Below, one piece after another: positions 45,882 through 56,703 of a stretch of 64,000 nucleotides of DNA. The stretch comes from Pontibacillus sp. HMF3514 (GTDB lineage Bacteria; Bacillota; Bacilli; Bacillales; BH030062): the NCBI RefSeq assembly GCF_009858175.1, contig NZ_CP047393.1:930001-994000 (forward strand). Direction: 5' to 3'. Under the pieces are notes generated by a model. It saw only the letters and a list, made by a program, of their open reading frames with translations. It was not told the origin of the DNA and made no database searches. Numbering within the stretch: the stretch's first letter is position 1; each line of letters starts with the position of its first letter. Position numbers and translations under genes: made by a program.

Positions 45882-45909
45882 CGGAGATCCAGCTTAGCTG
45901 GCGTCTCCG
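45882..45909 (-). terminator. Terminator overlapping the LCP gene end
   Basis: CGGAGA plus CCAGC pairs with GCTGG plus TCTCCG; leftward it is followed by seven T residues. It covers the last codons of the LCP gene. Confidence 0.85.
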
Positions 45910-46934
45910 CTTTCTTCTTTCTTAGCAACTTCTTCTTTTTTAACACCTAAAAACTCTTGTAAAGCATCGCGGTTCGTTTTCTCATTGTGAGCTAGAACTG
46001 CGCCAACACCTTCATATCTTTCGTTCCAATAAGAACCTTCTACAGGGATGCGTAATTTTTGAATGTTATCATCATGATTTGTAATGAATTTTGTTCCATA
46101 ACCACCGATTTCTGCTTTTGTCATGTCTGTATTCACATAAGAGGTAACCATCCCTATAGCTTTAGGGATTTTGTGAATTTTAGTAAGAGATAACATTTCT
46201 TCTTTTAGTCTTGTTATGACTTTTTGTTGACGCTCTACACGTCCGAAATCACTCTGAGCATCTGCTCTAAAGCGAGCATAATCCAGTAACTGAGCACCAT
46301 CTAGGCGTTGTACACCAGGCTGTAGGTCAATATTAACGTCTCCAGCATTATCTTGGTATTTCATACGTTTTTCTACATTTATTTTTATACCTTTTGGTGA
46401 AATTTCATCTACGATATGTTTGAAACCTTCAAAGTTTACTTCGGCAAAATGATCAATTTGAATACCGAAATTCTGTTGAATGGTTTTCGTTAACAATGGA
46501 ATATCACCATAAGCATATGATGCGTTAATTTTATTGTAACCATAACCTGGAATGTTCACATAAGTGTCTCTCATTATAGAAACAAGTTTAGTTTCACCTG
46601 AATCTTTATCATATTGACCAATCATTATAGTGTCTGTACGATCCACTTCTTTATCACGTTGGTCACTTCCGACAAGAAGAACGTTTATTTTATTGTCTTC
46701 TAGTTGCTCTTTATCTCCATTTTTATTTTGCTCTTTTTCGAAATCAGTCTTATCGTCATTCTCTTTTTCATTTTTAGTATAACCACCATTTTCAGCACCT
46801 TGGTCCTGACCGGCGGCTACCTGAAATGCTGTATACCCAACCATACCTAAGAAAAGTACAATCATGATGGAAAAGAGAAGCTTTCTTCTACGTTTTCTCA
46901 ATCTTTTTCGTCTTACGATGCGGCCTCCAGCCAT
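45894..46934 (-). CDS. LytR-CpsA-Psr (LCP) family cell-wall glycopolymer ligase
   Basis: These enzymes attach teichoic acids or other glycopolymers to peptidoglycan. The 346-aa protein has a basic N-terminus (RIVRRKRLRKRRRKLL), one transmembrane helix (about residues 20-40), an acidic linker and the LCP domain (VLLVGSDQRDKEVDRTDTIM, then YVNIPGYGYNKINASYAYGD). ATG 46934 follows GAGGAGGT. It corresponds to TagU/LytR-type proteins; the polymer is unknown. Confidence 0.87.
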   Translation of the reverse strand: MAGGRIVRRKRLRKRRRKLLFSIMIVLFLGMVGYTAFQVAAGQDQGAENGGYTKNEKENDDKTDFEKEQNKNGDKEQLEDNKINVLLVGSDQRDKEVDRTDTIMIGQYDKDSGETKLVSIMRDTYVNIPGYGYNKINASYAYGDIPLLTKTIQQNFGIQIDHFAEVNFEGFKHIVDEISPKGIKINVEKRMKYQDNAGDVNIDLQPGVQRLDGAQLLDYARFRADAQSDFGRVERQQKVITRLKEEMLSLTKIHKIPKAIGMVTSYVNTDMTKAEIGGYGTKFITNHDDNIQKLRIPVEGSYWNERYEGVGAVLAHNEKTNRDALQEFLGVKKEEVAKKEESGDAS

Positions 46935-47116
46935 CTTGTACCTCCTCTTCATAAAAACCACTTAGTTATTAATTTACTCTTTCTTCCGTCTGAAGTAAAG
47001 AGGCTTTTTTTTAAATGAAATAAGTCTTAGCATTTTTATCTAGACTTCAAAAACTTTCCTAAGGTTACGCTTTTCTTATCCCATATTATCACCTATTCGT
47101 ATAAAGAGAGGGGAAT

Positions 47117-47392
47117 ATGGGGGTGATGTCGTTCATATATTATAGAAGAAACTGGTGCGGACAAGCTTTAGGAGGGGTGTTCTTGGGACCAATATTCATG
47201 TTTCTAATTGGCTTCGGATTTGCGGTGTCAGGTGGTGTCACCATGATAACGTATTTAAATTTATTACCTGCTGGGTTTGGGTGGATGGACTATTTGATAT
47301 TCTTGAAATCACGACCAGAATGTTACCTTTTTCCACTCGGAATCTTCATGATTACGCTAGCTACATTTTTTTTACCTCAAGAATCCTCCTAA
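47117..47392 (+). CDS. Small membrane protein, unknown
   Basis: A protein of up to 91 aa with two hydrophobic segments (GGVFLGPIFMFLIGFGFAV and YLFPLGIFMITLATFFL). The start is uncertain: ATG 47117 is only 2 bases after AGAGGGGA, and ATG 47126 is better spaced (88 aa). It lies between the LCP gene and yjbA. I do not recognise it. Confidence 0.5.
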   Translation: MGVMSFIYYRRNWCGQALGGVFLGPIFMFLIGFGFAVSGGVTMITYLNLLPAGFGWMDYLIFLKSRPECYLFPLGIFMITLATFFLPQESS

Positions 47393-47479
47393 ATCTTACA
47401 TTCATTCGAATAAAATTTCCATGCTTGGTCATACTGATGGCTACAGAAGAAAACGTTTAGAAAAAAGTGGGGGTTTCAT

Positions 47480-48235
47480 ATGCTATATTTACATGACGTA
47501 TGGGTGAATTGGTTTGAAGGAGAAGAGAACGGATATAATGTTTGTCCATTTCATGAATGGCGTAAGGAAGATGGAATTGAGCTTTTGGACCAGGTACCAT
47601 TATTATATGTACAAGCATCACTTTATAACTACATTGAAAACGACCTCCAAGACTTACCACAATCATTGTTAGATCATGTTTATAAACGAGCGTATCTTCG
47701 AAAAAATCAGGAACGTATATCACTTGAATATGCATTCGTGGTTACAGATGGATCCAATGTGTTAGCTGTAGACACGATGGGATACAACCTTCCTGTACGA
47801 AAAAGTAGGCTCATTCCAAGACAGGAGAGACTAGTCTATGACATGATCGAATCACATGATCCGGAGTCCTACCAATTTAAAAAGGCCTTGGATAAGAAGG
47901 AATATCACATTCTTTCACCACATCCAGAGCATATGATTGGGTTGACCCGAAAAGAAAGACAACTTAAACAACTTCTCATGATGACACTTGATCAACTCAA
48001 AACAACGCAAAACTTACCTGAAGTCCGCTATTGGTTAACGGAATGGGATCCTACTCAGTTTGCGTTCATTCACAAATTGAATTTCGAGCAGGCGTGGAAG
48101 ACATTATATGATGGCATTCAGGATGGGTGGAGCCCGGCACACGCAGAGCTTTGTCGAAAACTTGTAAAAGGACAACCTTTCTTTGAAAAGCTATGGGAGC
48201 TAGAACATAACCAAGAAGTAAATAAAGGGGTCTGA
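47480..48235 (+). CDS. yjbA: YjbA family protein (UPF0736/DUF3603)
   Basis: A 251-aa cytoplasmic protein of unknown function. The N-terminus [32 protein letters not shown]-like pattern and the position before trpS match B. subtilis yjbA. ATG 47480 follows AAGTGGGGG. A hairpin overlaps its 3' end and serves as a terminator for it and the convergent trpS. Confidence 0.85.
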   Translation: MLYLHDVWVNWFEGEENGYNVCPFHEWRKEDGIELLDQVPLLYVQASLYNYIENDLQDLPQSLLDHVYKRAYLRKNQERISLEYAFVVTDGSNVLAVDTMGYNLPVRKSRLIPRQERLVYDMIESHDPESYQFKKALDKKEYHILSPHPEHMIGLTRKERQLKQLLMMTLDQLKTTQNLPEVRYWLTEWDPTQFAFIHKLNFEQAWKTLYDGIQDGWSPAHAELCRKLVKGQPFFEKLWELEHNQEVNKGV

Positions 48236-48270
48236 CACCACTACATATAGTGGGTCAGCCCCCTTTATTG
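48220..48270. terminator. Bidirectional terminator of yjbA and trpS
   Basis: ATAAAGGGG plus CTGAC plus CCACTA pairs with TAGTGG plus GTCAG plus CCCCTTTAT, with a 4-base loop. It includes the yjbA stop codon. Confidence 0.88.
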
Positions 48271-48281
48271 TTACTTAGCTT

Positions 48282-49560
<1,279 letters not shown>

Positions 49561-49571
49561 TTGTTGTTCAA

Positions 49572-49600
49572 ATTATAGATAATAATCCAATTGAAATCAA
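49572..49600 (-). promoter_or_regulatory. Sigma-A promoter of the trpS leader
   Basis: On the leftward strand TTGATT (49600-49595) and TATAAT (49577-49572) are spaced by 17 bases. It lies directly after the stop codon of the DUF3899 gene, so trpS has its own promoter. Confidence 0.8.
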
Positions 49601-49608
49601 GTAACAAA

Positions 49609-49980
49609 TTACATTTGATAAAAATAACCAAGTAACAGCAACATAGCAATCGTTAAGACAGTACCCTGGAAAAAGAACATTTTCATAACAGATGGACTCA
49701 CAACTTCTGAAGGCATCGGTTTACTTTCCCAATCATCAAGATAATCGGTATTCTTTGAAAGCCTGTTACCGACTCGTCGGAAACTATAAGTGATCCCATC
49801 CAAGAATTTCCCTTTTATTACGAACATGATGAGCCCAAAGAAGAGGTAGAAGTAAGAAACATAAAAAAGACTATTAATGTACCTCTGCAGATCATAAACA
49901 GGAGAGATGAATGCAAAAAGGATAAGACTAAGTGCAACATTCAAAGATAAGAATGACCACTTGTTTTGAAAAAGCGCCAT
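49609..49980 (-). CDS. DUF3899 family membrane protein
   Basis: This 123-aa protein has three hydrophobic segments (about residues 7-27, 38-58 and 103-121). A central cytoplasmic stretch FLDGITYSFRRVGNRLSK is the conserved part of DUF3899. ATG 49980 follows AAAGGTTG by 9 bases. The function is unknown; it lies between opp and trpS. Confidence 0.8.
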   Translation of the reverse strand: MALFQNKWSFLSLNVALSLILFAFISPVYDLQRYINSLFYVSYFYLFFGLIMFVIKGKFLDGITYSFRRVGNRLSKNTDYLDDWESKPMPSEVVSPSVMKMFFFQGTVLTIAMLLLLGYFYQM

Positions 49981-50460
49981 AAATATCAACCTTTCTTAAA
50001 TGATTTTTACCGTAAGAACATGTAATTGTAATTATGCCCTTATATAGAAAGAAATAAAATCTTAGAGCGTTTTTATCTAATAAGATTATACCACGATTAC
50101 ATTTTTTTAAAAGGATATGATGAATGTAAATAGACAGAAAATTGTTGAAGTAAAGAAAATTGCATGCTATATGCAAAGCTATACAAATATGAATTGATAG
50201 AATGCTGATAAAAAAATAGAATGATGTGAAATTATGCAGTTCACTTTATAAATAGAAAAAAGCAAAATACAAAATATTAAAAAACATAGGATAATAGACC
50301 TATTTTTTGTCATTGAAACGTAATTTTTAAAGGATTTTATAAAATTTTTGCAAAAAAAGTGGTGCAAAATTGTCCGAAAACTTGTATAATTCTAGTTGTG
50401 GCAGATAGAACTGCTGCAAAAACTTTTGAACATAATCATTAGGGGAGGTCATTTTTTACA
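49981..50460. other. AT-rich intergenic control region of DUF3899 and oppA
   Basis: The 480 bases between divergent DUF3899 and oppA are very AT-rich and show no convincing gene. The region near 50385-50390 (TATAAT) is a likely -10 element for oppA, with a weak GTGCAA -35 at 50362-50367. The leader between it and the oppA start contains GGGGAGGT as the ribosome binding site. I see no riboswitch. Confidence 0.55.
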
Positions 50461-52212
50461 ATGAAACAGACAAAATGGTTGTTGTTAGTACTAACTCTAG
50501 TACTATCTATGTTTCTAGCTGCTTGTTCCGGCGGTGACAGCGAAAACGCTGGTGAAGGCGACGGAAACGGCGAAACAGAAACAGGCGAAAATAATGAAGG
50601 CGAAGACACTGAAGGTAATGGCAATGAAGGCGACGGAGAAGAAACTAAATCCGACGGCCCTAACGGCGAACAAGTACTTAACTTAACTGAAGGTGCTGAC
50701 ATTCCTACACTAGATCCATCAATGGCAACTGACGCGGTTGCATTCCAAGTACTTGGTTCTACTATGGAAGGTCTTTACCGTCTAGGTGAAAATGCACAAA
50801 TCAAACCAGGTATTGCTAAAGATCACGAAGTAAGTGAAGACGCTCTTACTTGGACGTTCAACTTACGTGAAGATGCAACTTGGTCTAACGGTGACCCTGT
50901 TGTAGCTAGCGACTTCGTATATGCTTGGAAACGTGCAGTAGATCCAGAAACAGGTTCTGAGTACGGTCCATACATGATGGGTGGCGTTATTAAAAACGCA
51001 ACAGCAATCAACAAAGGCGAAATGGAATTAGATAAGCTTGGTGTTGAAGCTGTAGACGAAACAACTCTTAAAGTAACTCTTGAAAAACCAATTCCTTATT
51101 TCGAATCTCTAACAGCTTTCGGTACATTCCTACCGATCAACAAAAAAGCTGTTGAAGAATTCGGCGAAGATTTCGCTCTTGAAGCAGGCAACATTTACTA
51201 TAATGGACCATTCGTTCTTTCTGAGTGGAACCATGGTGAAGGTTGGACATTCAAGAAAAACTCTGATTACTGGGATGCTGATGCTGTAAGTCTTGAACAA
51301 ATCAACTTCAAAGTTGTAAAAGACGTTGCAACTTCTGTAAACCTTTATGAAACTGACAAGGTTGACGCTACTGGTCTATCTGCAGAATTCGTAGATGAGT
51401 ATCGTAACAACCCTAACTTTGAAATTAATCCACAAAACGTGTTGTTCTACTTCAAGTACAACCAAGAACACCACGAAGCACTTGCAAACACAAATGCTCG
51501 TAAAGCACTAACTATGGCAATTGACAAAAACGGTTTAGTTAACGTTATCTTAAATAACGGCTCTCTTGTAGCAACAGGTGATATTCCACAGGATTTCGTA
51601 ACTCACCCTGAAACAGGTGAAGATTTCCGTGATATCAATGGAGATTTCCTAACTTACGACAAAGAAAAAGCTCAAGAGCTTTGGAAAAAAGCTAAAGAAG
51701 AACTTGGAAAAGACGAACTCACTATTGAACTTCTTGCTGGTGACAGTGAAACTGGTAAGAACATGAACGCTTACTTCAAGAACCAGTGGGAATCTAATCT
51801 TGAAGGACTTACAATTGAACTTAAGCAGGTTCCATTTAAAGAGCGTCTACGCCTAGACACGAACATGGAATATGACATTCAGTTCTCTGGTTGGGGTCCT
51901 GACTACCTTGATCCAAACACATTCTTAAACATGTGGGTAACAGGTGGCGGAAACAACAAGATGGGTTACTCTAATGAAGAGTATGATGCTCTAATTGAAA
52001 AAGCGAACACTGAGTACGCTACTCAGCCTGTTAAGCGTTTCGAAACGTTCCTTGAAGCAGAAAAAGTTCTTATGAACGACGCTGCTATTGGACCACTTTA
52101 CCAACGTGCTTCTGCTTCTGTATGGAAGCCATATGTTAAGGATGTAATCAGAAACCCAATGGGTCCTGACTTCACATTCAAATGGGCTTACATCAACAAG
52201 AATGCTGAGTAA
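50461..52212 (+). CDS. oppA: Oligopeptide ABC transporter substrate-binding lipoprotein
   Basis: This SBP family 5 protein captures oligopeptides outside the membrane. The 583-aa protein has a lipobox LAAC (Cys22), a long acidic Gly/Glu/Asn-rich linker (residues ~25-62), and the binding domain with GAD..TLDPSMATD and DATWSNGDPVVASDFVYAWKR. The linker is longer and more acidic than in non-halophilic relatives, as far as I know. It heads the opp operon. Codon usage is biased like that of a highly expressed gene. Confidence 0.93.
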   Translation: MKQTKWLLLVLTLVLSMFLAACSGGDSENAGEGDGNGETETGENNEGEDTEGNGNEGDGEETKSDGPNGEQVLNLTEGADIPTLDPSMATDAVAFQVLGSTMEGLYRLGENAQIKPGIAKDHEVSEDALTWTFNLREDATWSNGDPVVASDFVYAWKRAVDPETGSEYGPYMMGGVIKNATAINKGEMELDKLGVEAVDETTLKVTLEKPIPYFESLTAFGTFLPINKKAVEEFGEDFALEAGNIYYNGPFVLSEWNHGEGWTFKKNSDYWDADAVSLEQINFKVVKDVATSVNLYETDKVDATGLSAEFVDEYRNNPNFEINPQNVLFYFKYNQEHHEALANTNARKALTMAIDKNGLVNVILNNGSLVATGDIPQDFVTHPETGEDFRDINGDFLTYDKEKAQELWKKAKEELGKDELTIELLAGDSETGKNMNAYFKNQWESNLEGLTIELKQVPFKERLRLDTNMEYDIQFSGWGPDYLDPNTFLNMWVTGGGNNKMGYSNEEYDALIEKANTEYATQPVKRFETFLEAEKVLMNDAAIGPLYQRASASVWKPYVKDVIRNPMGPDFTFKWAYINKNAE

Positions 52213-52393
52213 GTTATCGAAGGTATAGATTTTAATCTAACTTCAAAACCAATTTAATTGGAAGAGAGTATATGTCCACCTAGAGTTGGCGTATACTCTC
52301 TTTTACCTTGTAAAGGTAATATTTTCACAATGGTGAATTTTCCGTCAACTTTCGACAAGAAATGTCATTCAAATGTAAATTGGAGGTGTTGGA

Positions 52394-53323
52394 ATGGCGC
52401 GTTATATTTTTCAAAGAATTGTTTATATGTTACTTACAATGTTAGTAATTGCAACATTTTCATTCTTCTTAATGAAACTTTTACCTGGTTCTCCATTAAT
52501 GATGGAGGATAAGTTATCAGAAGAACAAGTTACAATCGTTAAAGAAAAGTATGGATTAAATGACCCTGTTCCTGTTCAATATGTAAACTATTTAGCCAAT
52601 CTTGCTCAAGGTGACCTAGGGGTTTCCTTCCAACAGGATAACCGAGGCGTAACACAAATTATTATTGACCGCGTAGGCCCATCTGCACAGCTGGGTGCAC
52701 AAGGATTAATATTTGGTCTTGCATTTGGTCTATTACTCGGGATATTTTCAGCTTTATATCATAATAGCCCGATAGATTATGGATCTACTTTTTTAGCTGT
52801 TATAGGTAAGTCAATACCGTCCTTTGTATTTGCAGGCTTATTACAGTACTACATTGGAGTTAAATTAGGGTGGCTACCAGTTGCCTTTTGGGAAGGCTTT
52901 GAATATACCATCATGCCTACGATTGCAGTAGCAATGTTCCCAATTGCCATAGGAGCGCGCTTTATGAGAACTGAAATGCTAGAAGTATTAGGTTCAGACT
53001 TTATTACAACGGCAAGAGCAAAGGGAGTTAACCGTTTAGGGGTACTATTTAAACATGGACTTCGTAACGCCTTAATTCCACTAGTCACAATCATTGGACC
53101 AATGGCGATTTCTCTGTTTACTGGAAACCTAGTAATTGAAAAGATATTTGCAATCCCAGGGATAGGTGATACATTCGTTCAAGCTGTTATGACGAATGAC
53201 TTTCCTGTAATAATGGGGATTACATTGATAATCGGTTTTCTATTCATTGTAATTGTACTACTAATCGATTTACTTTACGGTTTAATCGATCCTAGAATTC
53301 GACTTGCTGGAGGGGAGAAGTAA
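52394..53323 (+). CDS. oppB: Oligopeptide ABC transporter permease OppB
   Basis: This 309-aa permease has six transmembrane segments and the EAA-type loop FITTARAKGVNRLGVLFKHGLRNALIPL (about residues 200-227). The N-terminus MARYIFQRIVYMLLTMLVI is typical. The ATG follows GGAGGTG. A 180-base gap after oppA, without a strong terminator, allows read-through at lower level, as known for opp operons. Confidence 0.93.
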   Translation: MARYIFQRIVYMLLTMLVIATFSFFLMKLLPGSPLMMEDKLSEEQVTIVKEKYGLNDPVPVQYVNYLANLAQGDLGVSFQQDNRGVTQIIIDRVGPSAQLGAQGLIFGLAFGLLLGIFSALYHNSPIDYGSTFLAVIGKSIPSFVFAGLLQYYIGVKLGWLPVAFWEGFEYTIMPTIAVAMFPIAIGARFMRTEMLEVLGSDFITTARAKGVNRLGVLFKHGLRNALIPLVTIIGPMAISLFTGNLVIEKIFAIPGIGDTFVQAVMTNDFPVIMGITLIIGFLFIVIVLLIDLLYGLIDPRIRLAGGEK

Positions 53324-53326
53324 GGT

Positions 53327-54469
53327 ATGGCTAACAAAGATTACGATAAAGACTTATTTGTTCCCTTAGAAAGGGAAGATGACACCAGCGAAAAAATTAG
53401 TAGACCTAGTTTAACCTTTTGGCAGGATTCTTGGATGCGTCTAAAGAAAAATACGGGTGCTCTTATTGGAGTATGGGTATTAATTTTCATCACATTCATG
53501 GCGTTAGCTGCTCCGTTTTTTAATGACTATGGATTTGATGACCAGAACTTGATTCGTTCTAAATTACCACCAAAGGTTCAAGGTCTTGAAAATGTTGATT
53601 GGTTACCCTTCCAAGGAACCATGGAAAGAACATTTGAAGCTCCAACATTAGAAGAGGCAAAAGAGCGAGCTATAAATCGCTTTAAGCGTGATGAAGAAAA
53701 TATTGAAATGACAGTTGTTAACGATGGTTCAAATGGTGAACCAGCTATTGTTGACGCTGAATTCGATGTGTATGCAAACCAGGGATTTGAAGATGACTAT
53801 TTCTGGTTCGGTACAGATACATTAGGCCGTGACCAATGGACACGTGTTTGGAAAGGTACACAAATCTCATTATATATTGCAGTGTTAGCTGCTTTTATTG
53901 ACATGGTTATTGGTGTAGCATATGGTGGTATTTCTGCTTACTACGGTGGGCGTGTCGATGACTACATGCAGCGTATTATTGAGATCTTGGTTGGTATTCC
54001 GAACCTTGTAGTTGTAATCTTGATGATATTAATCCTAAGTCCAGGTATATTATCAATCACAATTGCCTTAACCATAACCGGTTGGATACCGATGGCCCGT
54101 ATCATACGTGGGCAAGTATTGAAGTTAAAGAACCAGGAGTTTATTCTTGCATCTAGAACTTTAGGATCTTCTGACTCTCGTATTATAATGAAACACTTAG
54201 TTCCAAACGTAACGGGCCTAATTGTGATTAATACGATGTTTACGATCCCAGGTGCAATATTCTTTGAAGCATTCTTAAGCTTTATCGGATTAGGCTTACA
54301 GCCACCGGTGGCATCATTAGGTACGTTAATTGATGAAGGTTTCCAATCCCTTCAAACATTCCCATACTTGATGATCTATCCAGCGATTATTATTTCCTTA
54401 ATAATGGTTGCATTTAACATTGTGGCAGACGGTCTTCGTGACGCATTTGATCCGAAGATGCGTGAGTAG
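53327..54469 (+). CDS. oppC: Oligopeptide ABC transporter permease OppC with large periplasmic-side insertion
   Basis: This 380-aa permease is about 75 residues longer than the usual 300-305. The extra part (about residues 95-155) lies between transmembrane segment 1 and the conserved FGTDTLGRD, so it should face the outside. It reads GTMERTFEAPTLEEAKERAI then FKRDEENIEMTVVNDG: charged and partly helical. The EAA loop FILASRTLGSSDSRIIMKHLVPNV is normal. It starts 3 bases after oppB. Confidence 0.92.
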   Translation: MANKDYDKDLFVPLEREDDTSEKISRPSLTFWQDSWMRLKKNTGALIGVWVLIFITFMALAAPFFNDYGFDDQNLIRSKLPPKVQGLENVDWLPFQGTMERTFEAPTLEEAKERAINRFKRDEENIEMTVVNDGSNGEPAIVDAEFDVYANQGFEDDYFWFGTDTLGRDQWTRVWKGTQISLYIAVLAAFIDMVIGVAYGGISAYYGGRVDDYMQRIIEILVGIPNLVVVILMILILSPGILSITIALTITGWIPMARIIRGQVLKLKNQEFILASRTLGSSDSRIIMKHLVPNVTGLIVINTMFTIPGAIFFEAFLSFIGLGLQPPVASLGTLIDEGFQSLQTFPYLMIYPAIIISLIMVAFNIVADGLRDAFDPKMRE

Positions 54470-54487
54470 AAAGGTAGGTGTTGAATA

Positions 54488-55546
54488 ATGGAAAATATAC
54501 TAGAAGTAAATGATCTACATGTATCATTTGACACATATGGTGGAGAAGTAAAAGCTGTCCGTGGTGTTAGCTTTGAACTTCGAAAAGGGGAGACACTAGC
54601 CATTGTAGGTGAGTCTGGATCAGGTAAATCTGTTACAACAAAAGCCTTAATGGGTCTGATCCCGCAACCACCAGGACGAATTAAACAAGGTGAAGTTCTG
54701 CTTGAAGGTAAAGACTTAGCCAGAATGAACGAACGCCAATTACAAAAAATTCGCGGACGCGATATATCTATGATTTTCCAGGACCCTATGACGTCCTTGA
54801 ACCCAACGATGAAAGTTGGAAACCAGATTATGGAGGGGCTTATTAAACACCAAAAAATGAGCCGTTCTCAAGCGAAAAAACGTGCTGTCGAATTGTTGGA
54901 AATGGTTGGTATACCGAATCCGAAAGCACGTATTAACCAATACCCTCACCAATTCTCTGGTGGTATGCGTCAGCGTGTTGTAATCGCCATTGCACTAGCT
55001 TGTAATCCAAAAGTGTTAATTGCCGATGAGCCAACAACGGCCCTTGACGTTACAATTCAAGCTCAAATCTTAGAACTTATGAAAGATTTACAGCATAAAA
55101 CAGAAACTTCGATCATCTTCATTACACACGACTTAGGTGTTGTTGCAAACGTTGCAGACCGTGTAGCCGTAATGTATGCAGGTAAAATTGTAGAACTAGG
55201 AACTGTTGATGATATTTTCTATAATCCTCAACACCCATACACATGGGGGCTTCTAGGTTCTATGCCTACACTAGATGATGAAGAAAGTGAATTATTTGCC
55301 ATTCCTGGTACACCACCAGACTTGTTAAACCCTCCAAAAGGAGATGCCTTTGCTGCACGTAACGAGTATGCAATGAAAATAGATGAAGAAGAGCAACCAC
55401 CATTCTTCCAAGTTTCAGATACCCATTACGCAGCAACTTGGTTATTACACGAAAATGCGCCAAAAGTTGAGCCACCTGAATCTGTTAAGAAACGTATGCA
55501 AGGTTTTGCAAACACTGGCGCCTCAGAAAAAGGTGATAACGCATGA
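54488..55546 (+). CDS. oppD: Oligopeptide ABC transporter ATPase OppD
   Basis: This 352-aa ATPase has Walker A GESGSGKS (residues 41-48), signature FSGGMRQRV and Walker B VLIADEPTTALD. The C-terminal oligopeptide/dipeptide-transporter domain is present, but its metal-cluster cysteines are not seen. It drives peptide import together with OppF. It overlaps oppF by 4 bases (ATGA). Confidence 0.94.
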   Translation: MENILEVNDLHVSFDTYGGEVKAVRGVSFELRKGETLAIVGESGSGKSVTTKALMGLIPQPPGRIKQGEVLLEGKDLARMNERQLQKIRGRDISMIFQDPMTSLNPTMKVGNQIMEGLIKHQKMSRSQAKKRAVELLEMVGIPNPKARINQYPHQFSGGMRQRVVIAIALACNPKVLIADEPTTALDVTIQAQILELMKDLQHKTETSIIFITHDLGVVANVADRVAVMYAGKIVELGTVDDIFYNPQHPYTWGLLGSMPTLDDEESELFAIPGTPPDLLNPPKGDAFAARNEYAMKIDEEEQPPFFQVSDTHYAATWLLHENAPKVEPPESVKKRMQGFANTGASEKGDNA

Positions 55547-56472
55547 GCCAGGAAAAATTAGTAGAGATTAAAGACTTAAAACAACATTTTAAAACAGGTC
55601 GTCATAGTGTCGTTAAAGCTGTTGATGGTCTGACATTTGATATTTATAAAGGGGAAACGTTCGGACTTGTAGGTGAGTCTGGTTGCGGTAAATCTACAAC
55701 AGGTCGTACGATTATTCGTCTTTATGACGCTACAGACGGTGAAGTTTTATTTGATGGTGAGAATGTACACGGAAAGAAAAACCGTGATGAAATGAAGAAG
55801 TTCAACCAAAAAATGCAGATGATCTTCCAGGACCCATATGCATCCCTAAACCCTCGTATGACGGTTGAGGACATCATTGCAGAGGGATTAGATATTCATG
55901 GACTGGCGAAAGACCACAAAGCTCGAAAAGCTAGAGTTCATGAATTACTTGAAACAGTTGGTCTAAATAAAGAGCACGCACAACGTTACCCACACGAGTT
56001 CAGTGGTGGTCAACGTCAACGTATTGGTATTGCACGTGCTTTAGCTGTTGACCCTGACTTCATTATTGCGGATGAGCCAATTTCTGCGTTGGACGTATCC
56101 ATTCAAGCGCAGGTTGTTAACTTATTGAAAAAGCTTCAGCAAGAAAAAGAGTTAACCTACCTGTTTATCGCTCACGACTTATCCATGGTAAAATACATCT
56201 CTGACCGTATTGGTGTAATGTACTTTGGTAGGCTTGTTGAGGTAGCAGATAGTGATGAGTTGTATAAGAATCCTTTGCACCCCTACACGCAATCCCTTCT
56301 ATCTGCAATTCCATTACCGGATCCTGACTATGAGCGTAACCGCCAACGTTTCAATTACGATCCATCTAAGCATGATACAAGTGAAGAGCCTGAGTTCCGT
56401 GAAGTGAAACCAGGTCACTGGGTACTGTGTACAACGAAAGAATTTGAACAGTACAAAAAAGAAATTAAATAA
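55543..56472 (+). CDS. oppF: Oligopeptide ABC transporter ATPase OppF
   Basis: This 309-aa ATPase has Walker A GESGCGKS (residues 44-51), signature FSGGQRQRIG and Walker B FIIADEPISALD. The C-terminal GHWVLC is typical of OppF. Its start overlaps the oppD end by 4 bases. In B. subtilis Opp imports signalling peptides for competence and sporulation; that role is likely here but not shown. Confidence 0.94.
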   Translation: MSQEKLVEIKDLKQHFKTGRHSVVKAVDGLTFDIYKGETFGLVGESGCGKSTTGRTIIRLYDATDGEVLFDGENVHGKKNRDEMKKFNQKMQMIFQDPYASLNPRMTVEDIIAEGLDIHGLAKDHKARKARVHELLETVGLNKEHAQRYPHEFSGGQRQRIGIARALAVDPDFIIADEPISALDVSIQAQVVNLLKKLQQEKELTYLFIAHDLSMVKYISDRIGVMYFGRLVEVADSDELYKNPLHPYTQSLLSAIPLPDPDYERNRQRFNYDPSKHDTSEEPEFREVKPGHWVLCTTKEFEQYKKEIK

Positions 56473-56477
56473 TAATG

Positions 56478-56508
56478 TAAGCCTCATCTTTTCTTAAGGT
56501 GAGGCTTA
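56478..56508 (+). terminator. Terminator of the opp operon
   Basis: TAAGCCTCA pairs with TGAGGCTTA, with a loop of 13 bases that has an internal CTT/AAG pair, followed by TTTAAA. The T run is short, so its strength is uncertain. Confidence 0.75.
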
Positions 56509-56703
56509 TTTAAAACATCGAATTTCCATATTTAGGTTTTTGTTTTGAAAATAGTGGTAAAGTTAGATCATGGAGTACATAGAGTTAAGTCAAAGGACTT
56601 ATTTTATATACAGATAAGGAAAAATTTAAAAATCTTTCCCAAAAGGTGTTTGTTCTCTTTTATAATGGAAGTAAATCAAAAAAATTCAGGAGTCGATGCG
56701 TGT

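Noticed and set aside
50439-50702. Leftward Ser/Pro-rich ORF opposite the start of oppA
   Set aside because: It is the antisense of the Gly/Glu-rich acidic linker of OppA.
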